Positions 11,029-21,076 of a stretch of DNA of 64,000 bases are shown here, piece after piece. Origin of the DNA: Botryotinia globosa. Lineage: Eukaryota > Ascomycota > Leotiomycetes > Helotiales > Sclerotiniaceae. The notes under the pieces were generated by a model. It had not been told where the DNA came from and searched no databases. It saw nothing but the letters and a program-made list of their open reading frames with translations. Location: assembly GCA_014898425.1 (NCBI GenBank), contig RCSZ01000003.1, positions 3,130,227-3,194,226 of the forward strand, in the 5' to 3' direction. Positions within the stretch are counted from its first letter, which is position 1. Every line of letters begins with the position of its first letter. Position numbers and translations under genes: made by a program.

Positions 11029-11193
11029 TTTGATATTCACACGTTACGAGGCCCTGGCGAACATACTATATAGCGCTAGGAGTCTCTTCACGCTATAGTG
11101 AGAATTATAAGAATTCACACCGATAGCCTGCAGAGAGCTTTCCTCACAAGATTGCCTCGACTGGAGAGAAATATATGAAACTACTAGAAAAGC
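11029..11193. other. Convergent 3' intergenic spacer
   Basis: A 165 bp spacer between the ends of the transcription factor (forward) and the cleavage oxygenase (reverse). It contains a CTATATAGCGC ... GCTATAG inverted pair near 11,065-11,098 that could fold and may serve as a bidirectional 3'-end region. Confidence 0.3.
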
Positions 11194-12876
11194 TCAAGCC
11201 ATAGGTTCCAATGCTCCCTTCCCACTAATATCAATTTTAGTCATCTCCCGAACCAGACTTTTAGTTCCTCTAGCTTCAGTGGCTTCGACCCAATTACCAT
11301 GTACTTGGGCTTTTATATGAAATGGCAATTCAACAATAGCAATTGCCTTCTCGAAGTCTCTCGTATCAATCACAATCAGATCGCATCGATTGGCAATCCT
11401 TCTTTCCACCATTGCCATCACCCATCCATCCCCTTCCTTGGAATCTTTCGATCGGGGAATGAAAATCGGTTCTTGGACATGCGAGTCTTCCCCTGCATAG
11501 AAATATTTCGTTTCGCTTGTCTTATTGTTATGCATTGCAAGACCATTTAGTCCTTGGTATATATTACTCTTTCCATCACTCTGCTCTGGAATAAAAACAT
11601 CCAAGAACACCCATTCATATTCTTTCGTCATGAATCTCTCGTCGATTCTCGGAAATTCACATGGAATGTCCAAAACTACCAATGGATCCTGTATCTTAGT
11701 ACCACTCGGTTGACTCAAATCAAATTCCCAACGTGCGAAATCACCTTTCGTATCCGGGTTCGGCATTCGTCCATCATCGGGCGGAAAGAATGGAAAGACA
11801 TTATCATGCACTCTCGAACTTTCCATGTATAATTTCCCATCCTTTCCTTCCCAAGCTCCAGCTGTATGAACCGGCATACAATTGTTCCACTCATAATATC
11901 TGCTTTCTCCTTCTTTCCAACCATCCGGCAATGGCGTCGACTTTCTCCTAGGAACCACAATGAACGTAGCAGGTTTTTCATAGTCCCATGCCCAATGTTG
12001 GCCCCCTTTCTTCATTCTCTCAACATCCGCTTCGAAACACCAACATACAAGCATTAACCAATTCTCCGTAATGGCACAATCATGAATAAATGCACACCAC
12101 GGACTCTCTACCCATAATTCTTCTACCTTCTTTCCTTGTGCATCAAGCGTATATGTAACTACATCCAACGTGGCCAATCCCTTTGCCTCGTACCCAAACA
12201 CAACAAGTTCATCCGTAAATGGATCCACCTTCGGATGGGCCGTAAAAGTCTTCGACTTCACTCCCTCAGAGGCAAAAGGATCATAACCTAAAGTCTCCAA
12301 CGTATCGCCATCAACTTCATACGGCAACCCGACTTCCTTCAATGCCAGCAACTTGTCAGCCCACATGACTAAATTCGTATTTGCTGTACTATCTACCGCA
12401 GCTCGTACACACGGATGATGTGTATATGGGTTTCGATATAATCCAAATAAGGCCTTGTTAGCCTGTCGTTCGAGTTTGTACCGTTCGGTCTCGATATACC
12501 GCATTTTCATATCGACGATACCGTTGTGGAAACGAAAGGCGGAGATATTGCCGTCCCCATCGACGGGTACATTCTGTGGGTGAGGTGGAACGAAAGGGTC
12601 GCACATCACACGGTAAAATGTCCCGTTTATTTCTGGGGGAATAGACCCCAGGACCACAAGGTTGGCTACTTCACCTTCGAGACGACAGGGGAGGTTGGAG
12701 CCTGCGAGGTCAATTGCCGTGGGCCATCTGGAGGTGAGGTTCTGAGGATTTCGGCTGTCTCGAGTGGCGAGAGTGTGGGATGTTGTGGGCCGGGCAAGTT
12801 TTGAAGGAGGAGGAACGCCGGGAGCATCAAGGGAGAGAATTGTTGTGGATGACGGGGGGTCGTTTAGTATCGCCAT
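11194..12876 (-). CDS. Carotenoid/stilbene cleavage oxygenase (RPE65 family), 560 aa
   Basis: Single-exon non-heme iron dioxygenase of the carotenoid cleavage oxygenase family. The four iron-binding histidines are visible in their usual contexts: His214 (FTAHPKVDP), His265 (FIHDCAIT), His337 (MPVHTAGAWEG) and His526 (QVHGNWVE). Second-shell glutamates fit at Glu352 (YMESSR) and Glu469 (VQEPIF). The N-terminal blade contains GTFYRVMCDP and DGDGNISAFRF, also typical. The family splits a carbon-carbon double bond with oxygen. Fungal members of this length include resveratrol/piceatannol-cleaving and lignostilbene-type enzymes as well as true carotenoid cleavers; sequence alone does not settle which. 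The nearby aromatic hydroxylase makes a stilbenoid or phenolic substrate attractive (inference). A TATA-like box lies about 90 bp upstream of the ATG. Confidence 0.9.
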   Translation of the reverse strand: MAILNDPPSSTTILSLDAPGVPPPSKLARPTTSHTLATRDSRNPQNLTSRWPTAIDLAGSNLPCRLEGEVANLVVLGSIPPEINGTFYRVMCDPFVPPHPQNVPVDGDGNISAFRFHNGIVDMKMRYIETERYKLERQANKALFGLYRNPYTHHPCVRAAVDSTANTNLVMWADKLLALKEVGLPYEVDGDTLETLGYDPFASEGVKSKTFTAHPKVDPFTDELVVFGYEAKGLATLDVVTYTLDAQGKKVEELWVESPWCAFIHDCAITENWLMLVCWCFEADVERMKKGGQHWAWDYEKPATFIVVPRRKSTPLPDGWKEGESRYYEWNNCMPVHTAGAWEGKDGKLYMESSRVHDNVFPFFPPDDGRMPNPDTKGDFARWEFDLSQPSGTKIQDPLVVLDIPCEFPRIDERFMTKEYEWVFLDVFIPEQSDGKSNIYQGLNGLAMHNNKTSETKYFYAGEDSHVQEPIFIPRSKDSKEGDGWVMAMVERRIANRCDLIVIDTRDFEKAIAIVELPFHIKAQVHGNWVEATEARGTKSLVREMTKIDISGKGALEPMA

Positions 12877-12962
12877 TGCTTATGAGGTAGTATTTGCAAT
12901 AATGAGGAAATGGGCTGTCAGAAGATACGAACAATGTGATAGGTAATGTGGTACAACGGAGT

Positions 12963-12973
12963 GTTTATATACC
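12963..12973 (-). promoter_or_regulatory. TATA-like box of the cleavage oxygenase gene
   Basis: GGTATATAAAC on the reverse strand, about 87-97 bp before the ATG at 12,876. This is a reasonable distance for a fungal TATA element with a short 5' leader. Confidence 0.45.
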
Positions 12974-13469
12974 ACAAGCATAACGTACCAAGAGCATCAG
13001 CAGATATCATGACCCCAGACGGAGTTTTCCCTCACTGCATGTAGTTTATCAATAAGACATATCACCCATGTAATCTTACATCTCCAGACGAAGCGAGTTA
13101 CATACGCACCACTGACAGTGGTTGCACAGCCTGATATCCCCATATATTTTTCTTAAAAAGATAAAGTCCGTAACTGCCGTGAAACTTTCACCCCACCCAA
13201 AGCCCCAGAATTGTTCTTAGCCATCTCTCCCAAGCTAGTTCCAAGAGCTAACAGTAGCTGCCGAAGGGATTGTATGTGGGTAAATGCCTTTTCGGATGAT
13301 GGGTCATCATGCTGCTAGACTTCAAAGAGCTCGAGACCGCACCGGGAAAATCCCTCCTTACCCCGTATATGTGAAGGGTTATTTTCTACCCACGTCTTCT
13401 GTCCAGTAGTGCGACTGATGCATATATCGCGTGTTACTATTGAGTTTATTGATGAATTTACATTGAGAG
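12974..13469. other. Distal promoter region, no gene seen
   Basis: Normal-composition DNA between the TATA-like box and the MITE. No reading frame of note. It may hold upstream control elements of the cleavage oxygenase. Confidence 0.35.
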
Positions 13470-13471
13470 TA

Positions 13472-13872
13472 CAGTAAAACCTCTCTATAAGGATATCGGT
13501 TTTTGTAGTAATTTTTAAGGATATATAGAGTTATCCTTATATAGAGGTATCCGATTAATCCCGATATAGTAGTAATTGACTTCCGATTAGTCCCGATCGG
13601 GTCATATTCCGTGACAATTTCGGAAATTTTTCTATTTCTATAATATATGACTAAATTCTCTATATAATATTATATCATAGCTCAATCCTAATGATTTCAT
13701 TGGTTTAATAAGGATATACGTGATCCTGGGACCGAAAAATATAAGGATATCCTTATAGAGGGGTTTTAAGAATATAGGTCATTTTTAGGCCTAAAAATTT
13801 TTGGGATCTAAAAAAAATAAGGATAATAGAGGTTATCCTTATAGGGGGGATCCTTATAGAGAGGTTTTACTG
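13472..13872. mobile_element. 401 bp MITE with perfect terminal inverted repeats and TA duplication
   Basis: The element begins CAGTAAAACCTCTCTATAAG and ends with the exact reverse complement. The inverted match extends over 23 bp with no mismatch. It is flanked by TA at 13,470-13,471 and 13,873-13,874. The interior holds several further TAAGGATAT/ATATCCTTA steps in both orientations and no coding frame. CAGT-type ends and a TA target fit the pogo/Tc1-mariner superfamily. Retained CpG sites and lack of strong AT bias indicate little RIP. Confidence 0.88.
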
Positions 13873-13874
13873 TA

Positions 13875-14358
13875 TTTCATTCATTCGGTATGCGGTTGGT
13901 CAATGCTTTGAAAGAGGAGCAATATTCTGGGAGAGCTAGGCCTAGCTACGAGAAACGTTATGAATGTTCTTGGAAATGTCTTTAAGTTTGAGCCCTGGGA
14001 GTTGAGGACCGGGAATTTCCCACCTGCGCGTGGGGTCTACCGTTCGGACTTCTGGTACCTGCTTCGTGATTCGAGATTGATCACGTCTGATATAGTGGCG
14101 TGGCGTCAGCAGTAACCTTACGAAAGTTCGGAAAATTCGGGAAATCAAAATTATGTCCTCTTTAATAATAAAAGTAAAGTCCAGTTATACTCACTAAGAG
14201 CCCGTTCAAATCGATTTTATTTTTATTTAATGAAATCTTTAATAATAATAAAATGAGAAGAATAATTGAAATAGTAAAGTTAATATATTTGAAATAATAT
14301 TGGAATATATAGATTTGAATTGAAAATAAAGGAAATATTGTATTTTCTCAAATATATC
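13875..14358. other. Transition from gene-bearing DNA to AT-rich desert
   Basis: A 68-codon reverse frame at 13,942-14,148 has normal composition, but I recognise nothing in it and it lacks introns or neighbours that would support it. From about 14,160 the sequence becomes strongly AT-rich and stays so, apart from islands, to the telomere. Confidence 0.35.
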
Positions 14359-15630
14359 TAACCGATATCCCTACATCTTGCACATCCCTGTATCTTGCAC
14401 ATTTTGACTTATTAAATCAAAAATCAATTTTAAATTCAAATATCATTATAATAGTTTTGAAATTAAGCTAATAAAACTTTATATTTATTTTAAAAAAATA
14501 TTAAAAATTTAAAAGATTTGAAATATTGAATTAAATATTAATTGATTTTTAATAACATTATTCTAAGATATTAATAATATAATAAAAATCACTAATATTA
14601 AAATAAATTATATAATTAAAAAATGGTTTTTTATTCTTTTTTATTATTATTATTAATTGAAAGTTTAAAATTTCAAAAAATATAAATAATCAAGTTTTAT
14701 ATAAAACTTTAAATTTTATATAACTTTAAGAAAAAGAAAAAAAGTTTAAAAATAATTGTTTTTAAAATATTATAATATATTTATTTATATTTTTTTTAAA
14801 AAAATAAAATATTTAAATTTAATTTATAAAGTTATATTTTTATATATTGGAAAATATATAATATAATAATAATAAATAACATCAAAATAAATATTATTTA
14901 GAAATTTTAATAATTATATTATAAAAAAATATATAAATGAAAATAATAATAATTAAAATAAATCATTTTAATATTTTAATTAAGAAATCTATTATGTATC
15001 TTTTTTTTAATTAGAAATATTATATTTTCTTTTTTAAAAGAATTTTATTTATCAAAAAGTCTTCAAATAATATAATATTTCTAAGGATTTTGAAATTTAA
15101 ATTTAATTTTAATTTGATTTTATAATATTAATTATTATTTATTGATTTCAAAATTTAAATTATATTCAAAATTTCTTTTCAAAATATATTTCAATAAAAA
15201 TTCTTTATTATTAATTATATAATTCTAATATTTAAATATTAATATTTTTTAATAATTAATTATATATCCCTAACATACAGGATTTAAAACACGGTTTATA
15301 ACTGGAAGCTGATTGGTCTAGAAAGTACGTAAGGTCTGTACAGCGAATATCAAAATCCTAATCTAGATTAGATATTATTATTAATAGATACAGTAGTTAT
15401 AAATGATTTATGATATATAATTAATTGATATTTTTATATTCTTTAAATTAATAGCTTTTAAATAATATTATTTTTATATAAAAAAAAAGAGTTGTTATTA
15501 ATATATCAATTGTTTAATTGATTTTGTAATAAAAAATTTAATAAAAAGTTGCTAATACGATTCTAATTGGTTCAGATTTGATTAATAATAAGAGAGATAA
15601 AAGAAGAGATTAGAAAGAAAAGGGAAGGAA

Positions 15631-15742
15631 TTAGATTTATTAGATTTATTAGATTTATTAGATTTATTAGATTTATTAGATTTATTAGATTTATTAGATT
15701 TATTAGATTTATTAGATTTATTAGATTTATTAGATTTATTAG
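15631..15742 (+). repeat. 9 bp minisatellite (TTAGATTTA)n
   Basis: About 12 head-to-tail copies of TTAGATTTA with almost no variation. Confidence 0.9.
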
Positions 15743-15828
15743 AGAAAAAAAGAATAGAAAAATAGAAATTAGAAAAATAGAAATCAGAAAAATAATTAAA
15801 TAGAGTATTAAAAAATAATTTAAAAAAA

Positions 15829-15986
15829 GAATTAGAAAAAAAAAAGAATTAGAAAAAGAATTAGAAAAAGAATTAGAAAAAGAATTAGAAAAAGAATTAG
15901 AAAAAGAATTAGAAAAAGAATTAGAAAAAGAATTCAAAAAAAAAGAATTAGAAAAAGAATTAGAAAAAGAATTAGAAAAAGAATTA
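15829..15986 (+). repeat. 12 bp minisatellite (AAAGAATTAGAA)n
   Basis: About 12 copies of a 12 bp unit, interrupted once near 15,931. The reverse strand stays open through it and encodes only a low-complexity Asn-Ser-Phe-Ser repeat. Confidence 0.88.
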
Positions 15987-16055
15987 TAAGATTTATAAGA
16001 TTTATAAGATTTATAAGATTTATAAGATTTATAAGATTTATAAGATTTATAAGAT
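15985..16055 (+). repeat. 9 bp minisatellite (GATTTATAA)n
   Basis: About eight copies of GATTTATAA directly after the 12 bp array. Confidence 0.85.
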
Positions 16056-16136
16056 TTTGAGGTTTTGAGGTTTAATTATACCTTTAATATTTTTATATAA
16101 ACTAAAAGCTAGAGGTTAATCACGTGAGGTTAATAA

Positions 16137-16138
16137 AG

Positions 16139-16173
<35 letters not shown>
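16137..16173 (+). repeat. (ATT)n microsatellite
   Basis: About 12 ATT triplets. Confidence 0.85.
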
Positions 16174-16240
16174 ATATAAAAATATAAATCTTATTTATTT
16201 TTAGAATTCTAAAAGCTACATAATACAAATATAAATATAG

Positions 16241-16320
16241 ATCCTGAGGGGCGTGAAAAATAACTACGGAGAGCGTTAGCGAGCCCGTTGTTATTTTTAG
16301 CCTCAAAGGGCCGAAAAAAG
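16241..16320. other. GC-rich hairpin island inside AT-rich element
   Basis: About 80 bp of normal or high GC in a sea of AT. A strong inverted pair lies here: GAGG (16,246-16,249) and AAAAATAAC (16,256-16,264) against GTTATTTTT (16,290-16,298) and CCTC (16,301-16,304), with a 25 bp GC-rich loop containing GAGCGTTAGCGAG. Reverse translation gives a 63-residue frame that I do not trust. Confidence 0.5.
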
Positions 16321-17017
16321 CTCGTATAAATATATAATAAAATATAGTCTTTTATTATTTCAATATCAATATTAATATATAAATAATATATTATAATCAA
16401 TTTCTTTTTAAAATATTATAAATATTTAATTTATTAAAGATTCTTATTAATAATAAAACTAATTATTAGAAATCTTATTATATATTGATATAATTTCGAG
16501 TTTTTAATATCAAATATAACTTTTTTTGATTTTTTATATTAAAATATTTTCAAATTTATATAAAAATATTCTAAAAACAAACTTTTATTATTTTTATTAT
16601 TAAATAAATTAATATATAATATTTTTATCTTAATAAACTTAATATCAGAATTTCTATTTCATTAATAATTAGAATTATAATTTTATTTTTTTATATAAAA
16701 GAAATAATATTACAATATTTATATTATAATTTTCGATAGAATATAATAATTGGTTGATTATATATTATTTTTGAAATGTTATTTTTAGAAGAAATAAAAG
16801 TGTGCAAGATACAGGGTTGTGCAAGATGTAGGGATATCGGTTATGTTATAATATTTCAGAAATTGTTATTCATTATTGTATAAAAAAAGTTGAGAAAAGT
16901 TCATGTATTTGTTATTTTAAGATTAATAAATTTAATATTTTATTTATTTCAAAAATATTTGAAGATTTTTAATTATATATTAAATCTAATATTTATTCAA
17001 TTTAATATTATATTTAG

Positions 17018-17953
17018 TAAATATTATATAATAATATAATATTATAATATAAAATTATATTATATATATATTAGTTATTAATATATTTCTTATTTAATAA
17101 GATATTAATAAGTAATTTAATAAATATATTATAGATTTCTATATATTCTTTTAATAAATATATTAAATCAATCTTATTATATATTTAAATTAAATTAATC
17201 TAATTTGTGAATTCAATCAATTTAATATAAACTAATAACTTAATAAGTTTATTAGCCTTTTGGTTTTTAATAGATATATAAATTAGGTCTAAATCCTTTG
17301 ATTTAATAATATCTTTAATATAATAGAATCTGATTGCTATATATTTATTTCTTTTATAGAATATAGAGTTTTTAACAAGCATTAAAGCAGTTTGATTATC
17401 TATATATAAAGGGAACTTATCTTATTTATATAAATTAAGCTCTAATAATAACTTTTTAATATAAATAATCTTTTTAGTAATTAGATTTATAATAATGAAT
17501 TGTAATTCGATTATAAAAAGAGCTATAATAGATTCTAACTTAGATTTTTACTTAATTGATTTATTTCCTAATATAAATATATATTCATTAATAGATTTAT
17601 ATATATTTATCTTTTTTTTATAATCAGTATTATAAAAGCCTTAAATATAAGGATTATTCATTTTATTATAATTTATTTCTTTATTTATAATTTCTTTTAG
17701 ATATTTTAGGATTCTTTTAGTAGTTTAAATATACTCTATACTAGGATTAAATGAGAAATTAGCTAATCTGGATATTAGAAAAATAATATCTAGTTTAGTT
17801 CTAAGAGCTAAATATAATAAAGAGTCTTTAATCTCTTAATATAGTTTGATATTATTATTATTAGCGTTTTTATTATTATAAATTAGCTTCATTTTAAGAT
17901 CTATTAGAGTGAAAATAGAATTGAAATCTAGTATATTGAATCTAGTTAGTATC
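17018..17953 (-). mobile_element. Copia remnant A1: LTR edge and RT/RNase H end
   Basis: The reverse strand at 17,200-17,382 reads KNSIFYKRNKYIAIRFYYI then LIYISIKNQKANKLIKLL. This matches the Copia RNase H end (pattern N-P-x-x-H-x-R-x-K-H-I-x-x-x-x-H-F-I-R, then the A-D-x-x-T-K-x-L block), with many RIP-type changes. The same segment recurs at 46,873-47,950. Further RT-derived sequence continues to about 17,950, where an unrelated LTR-like start (TGTTGGTATTATCATGGGG) interrupts it. Left of 17,200 is probably the LTR. Confidence 0.7.
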
Positions 17954-18148
17954 TGTTGGTATTATCATGGGGATAATAAAGATAATATAGTATTATGATT
18001 TATATTATTATAATATTATTTAAGATTTTAAAAGCTAAGACTATGAAATATTTATACTTGTAATACCGAGATATTAGTATAAATATTGATACAATTATAT
18101 GATTTCTATCTCAATACTAGCAACTTTCTAAAATTGTTGGATTATATC

Positions 18149-18298
18149 TATCACGGCGCCAACTACGTTGCCTTTATGCCTTAGGTATAAACTCTTAGTA
18201 TACCCTTAGCATATCCTACTTCCTATAATAAGATCTCAATTTTTCATAGTATTTAAAATCTTTATGGTATAATATAAGTTTTTATTTATATTATAATA
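18149..18298 (+). repeat. 5' LTR of chromovirus copy 1
   Basis: 150 bp, beginning TATCACGGCGCCAACTACG (ancestral TGTCAC) and ending AATA (ancestral GACA). Homologous to the copy 2 LTRs. Confidence 0.9.
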
Positions 18299-20944
18299 GT
18301 TTGTATTATCTTTTATAAACTATTATAATTTTATTTAAAGAATTAAACTCAATATTTTAAAATTATATTTTAATCATCCTATCAATTGTTTTGGTTGTAT
18401 TTATTGTTAATTTATTATATATTCTAATTGTATTTATTATTAATTTGTATTATTATTATTCCGATTATATTTATTACTAAAATAATTTTGTTAAAAAATA
18501 TCAAAGTTATATTAATCGATTTTAGATTGTCTTTATAAAAGTTATATTTCAATTATATTTATTATTAATTTATATTATTATTAAAAATGGTTATTCAGGT
18601 ATTTATATTTAGTTTATTTTTATAGTTTTCTTTTTTGATTTATATTATCAATTTTATTAAAATCAATATCTTTTTATTTGTAAATCTGTTTTACAATCTA
18701 AATATTGTATATTTTATAATTATTAGAATTGTATTTACTTTAATTGAATTAGTTATAAATTTATTACAAGTCTAAATTATTAATGTTTAACTATAGATTA
18801 TTGATTTAAAGGATATAATTGAAATATTGAAAATTATTATTTGTAATAATCTGTAAATCTTATTTCATTATAAATATTTAATTATTTTTGAAAAGTTGAA
18901 TAATAACAAGTAAGATATTATAAAATGTTAAGATTAATATATAGTGTTTTGTAGTGTAATCAATTATTATTTAATTATAGATTATAAGAATAAATCGGAA
19001 TTTTAGAAAATTATATTTTTTATTAATTTGTTTTTTGGTTTGGTTTATACAAACAATCAAATATATTTTGATATAATTATTAATAATGTATATAATTTCG
19101 ATTTTTGGTTTTCTAGATAGTATATTGTAATAAGTATCTAGTGTAAATTGAATAAATAATATCAAATCTTTGATTTATTATAAAAAGTTTTTATAGATTA
19201 TAATAAATGTAAAATAAAAAAAGATTTTGTTTAATAATTTTGTTATTGAATTTAAACAATTTGTTATTAAATGTAATAAAATTGTTGAATAATAAATTAT
19301 TGATTTTAAATTCAAAGTTTTATAGGAATTAATTGATATTTCAATCAATTGTGCTAACAAATTTATTAATATTAATATCAATATATAGATAACCTGGTGG
19401 TGAGGTGTTTATAATGATTTAAAAGAAAAGATTTATTTTGATAATTAATATAAAAGTTAGGGTATCAATTTCAATTATAATTAATCGAAATTTTATAATA
19501 GAAAGTTAGTTTTGATTATAACTTTTTTTATATTAAATCTTTTTAGTGATTTATATAATTAAATACTATTTATTAAGACTAATATTTCTAATTTTGTTAT
19601 ATTCAAGAATAATATTTTGAATAAAGTTTTTATTTTTATTATAAGAAATCTGATTATATTAAGAATAATTGTAATAAGAAATGAATCAATAATATAAAGT
19701 ATAATATTAATATTAATATAAAATATAATCTTTATATCAATTACAATTTTATAATCAATTAATATTAGAGTTCTAAATTTTATTATAATGTTATTATTCC
19801 TGGATATCAAAACTTATCTATTAATTACTTTTTAATTTATTATATTATTATTTTTTTATATTAGAATTCGTTTATCAATTGTTTCCTAATTATATTATTA
19901 TATTATATTATTTCTATTCTTTTTAGTTTTATTAGAGAGATTGATTTAGGAGGATATATTAAAGAATCTATTTACTTAAAGGAGAGTAAGAATTTAATTT
20001 TCTAATTCAATATATTAAAAGATTAATTTTAATTTATAATTGTGAATTAGGGTTTTTTTTTATAAAAAATTTTTTTTGTAGATTAGAAGATTAATTATAT
20101 TTAGGAATTCTTTATATTTTAAATCAATAAATAATAAATCTTTTAAAATCTCAATAAAAATCTTTTTTATATTTAATGTAATTATTCCACTTATTAGTTT
20201 TATAAATAATAAAGCTGTAGGCTATAACTTTATTAATAAAAAAATCGTTTTTAGATTCCAAATATTTATATACCCCCTCCTCTATATCTATTATTTATTT
20301 CTAATTAATAGAAAGTTTTTCGATATCCTTTTCTAATATATACTTCTGAATATATAAATCAATAATTATAGAGAAATCAATTTATTTTATATTATTATTT
20401 TATTAATTGTAAATCTGTTAATCCTTGGTTTTTCTTAATTTCAATGTTATAATTTTATTATTGATTAATTGGTAATAATATTCAAGTTTATATTTATATA
20501 TTATTCGAGACATTATTATCCTATTAATATTATAATAATTATTATCCTTGATATATTTGATAATTATAAGATAATTTTATCAAAAAATAATAAAGTTATA
20601 TTAATCGATTTTAAATCATCCTTATGAAAACTTATTTCGAGATTAGTTTTTATAGAAGATATTATTAATGAAAGTTTTAAAATTAAATCCTTATTATTTC
20701 GAGATCAATTAGTAATTCTCAAATCTATTGAGATTTTGGATATCTAAAGAAACTTTAATACTATTAATTTCAAAGTATTTAATAAAAACTCCTATTATAT
20801 TTGTTGTATCAATAATGAAATAAATATTCGAATTAAAATGATCCCTAATCAGCTATTTTTAAAATCAATTTTAATTCAATTTATTATTAATTTCGGAAAA
20901 TATAAAAAACTATTATAGAATCAAAATACTCTATTCTTACTTTT

Positions 20945-21076
20945 TGTTAGGATATATATATAGTAGTAAGCTGTTAGGACTTCAATCCCTGATACTGTGC
21001 CTTTTATAATTAGATTGCGTGCGTGGCTTAGTGGTAAAGCTTACAACTTCTACTGGTTGTTTCCGTGCACGTGACA
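20945..21076 (+). mobile_element. Solo LTR of the miniature LTR family, in chromovirus copy 1
   Basis: 132 bp beginning TGTTAGGATATATATATAG and ending GCACGTGACA. It interrupts the alignment between copies 1 and 2, with near-duplicated CTTTT/GTTTT at its edges. It contains the TTCAATCCCTGATACTG and TGGCTTAGTGGTAAAGC motifs that mark this family. It has been spared from RIP. Confidence 0.82.

Larger units (their letters stand above)
14361..16841. mobile_element. 2.48 kb inverted-repeat element with TA duplication
   Basis: Inverted ends of about 42 bp start ACCGATATCCCTACATCTTG at the left and end with its reverse complement at the right, flanked by TA on both sides. Each end contains an internal tandem, CCCTACATCTTGCACA followed by CCCTGTATCTTGCACA. 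The interior has no intact gene. It is AT-rich, contains several simple-sequence arrays, and has one GC-rich hairpin island (16,241-16,320). The TA target suggests a Tc1/mariner-type DNA transposon that has lost, or never had, a transposase. Confidence 0.7.

Noticed and set aside
15572..15937. 121-codon reverse frame rich in Asn-Ser-Phe and Leu-Ile
   Set aside because: It is only the translation of the 9 and 12 bp minisatellites.
17954..18148. Reading the TGTTGGTATTATC start as part of the chromovirus LTR
   Set aside because: The chromovirus LTR starts at 18,149 with an exact target duplication, so the left segment belongs to a different, older element.
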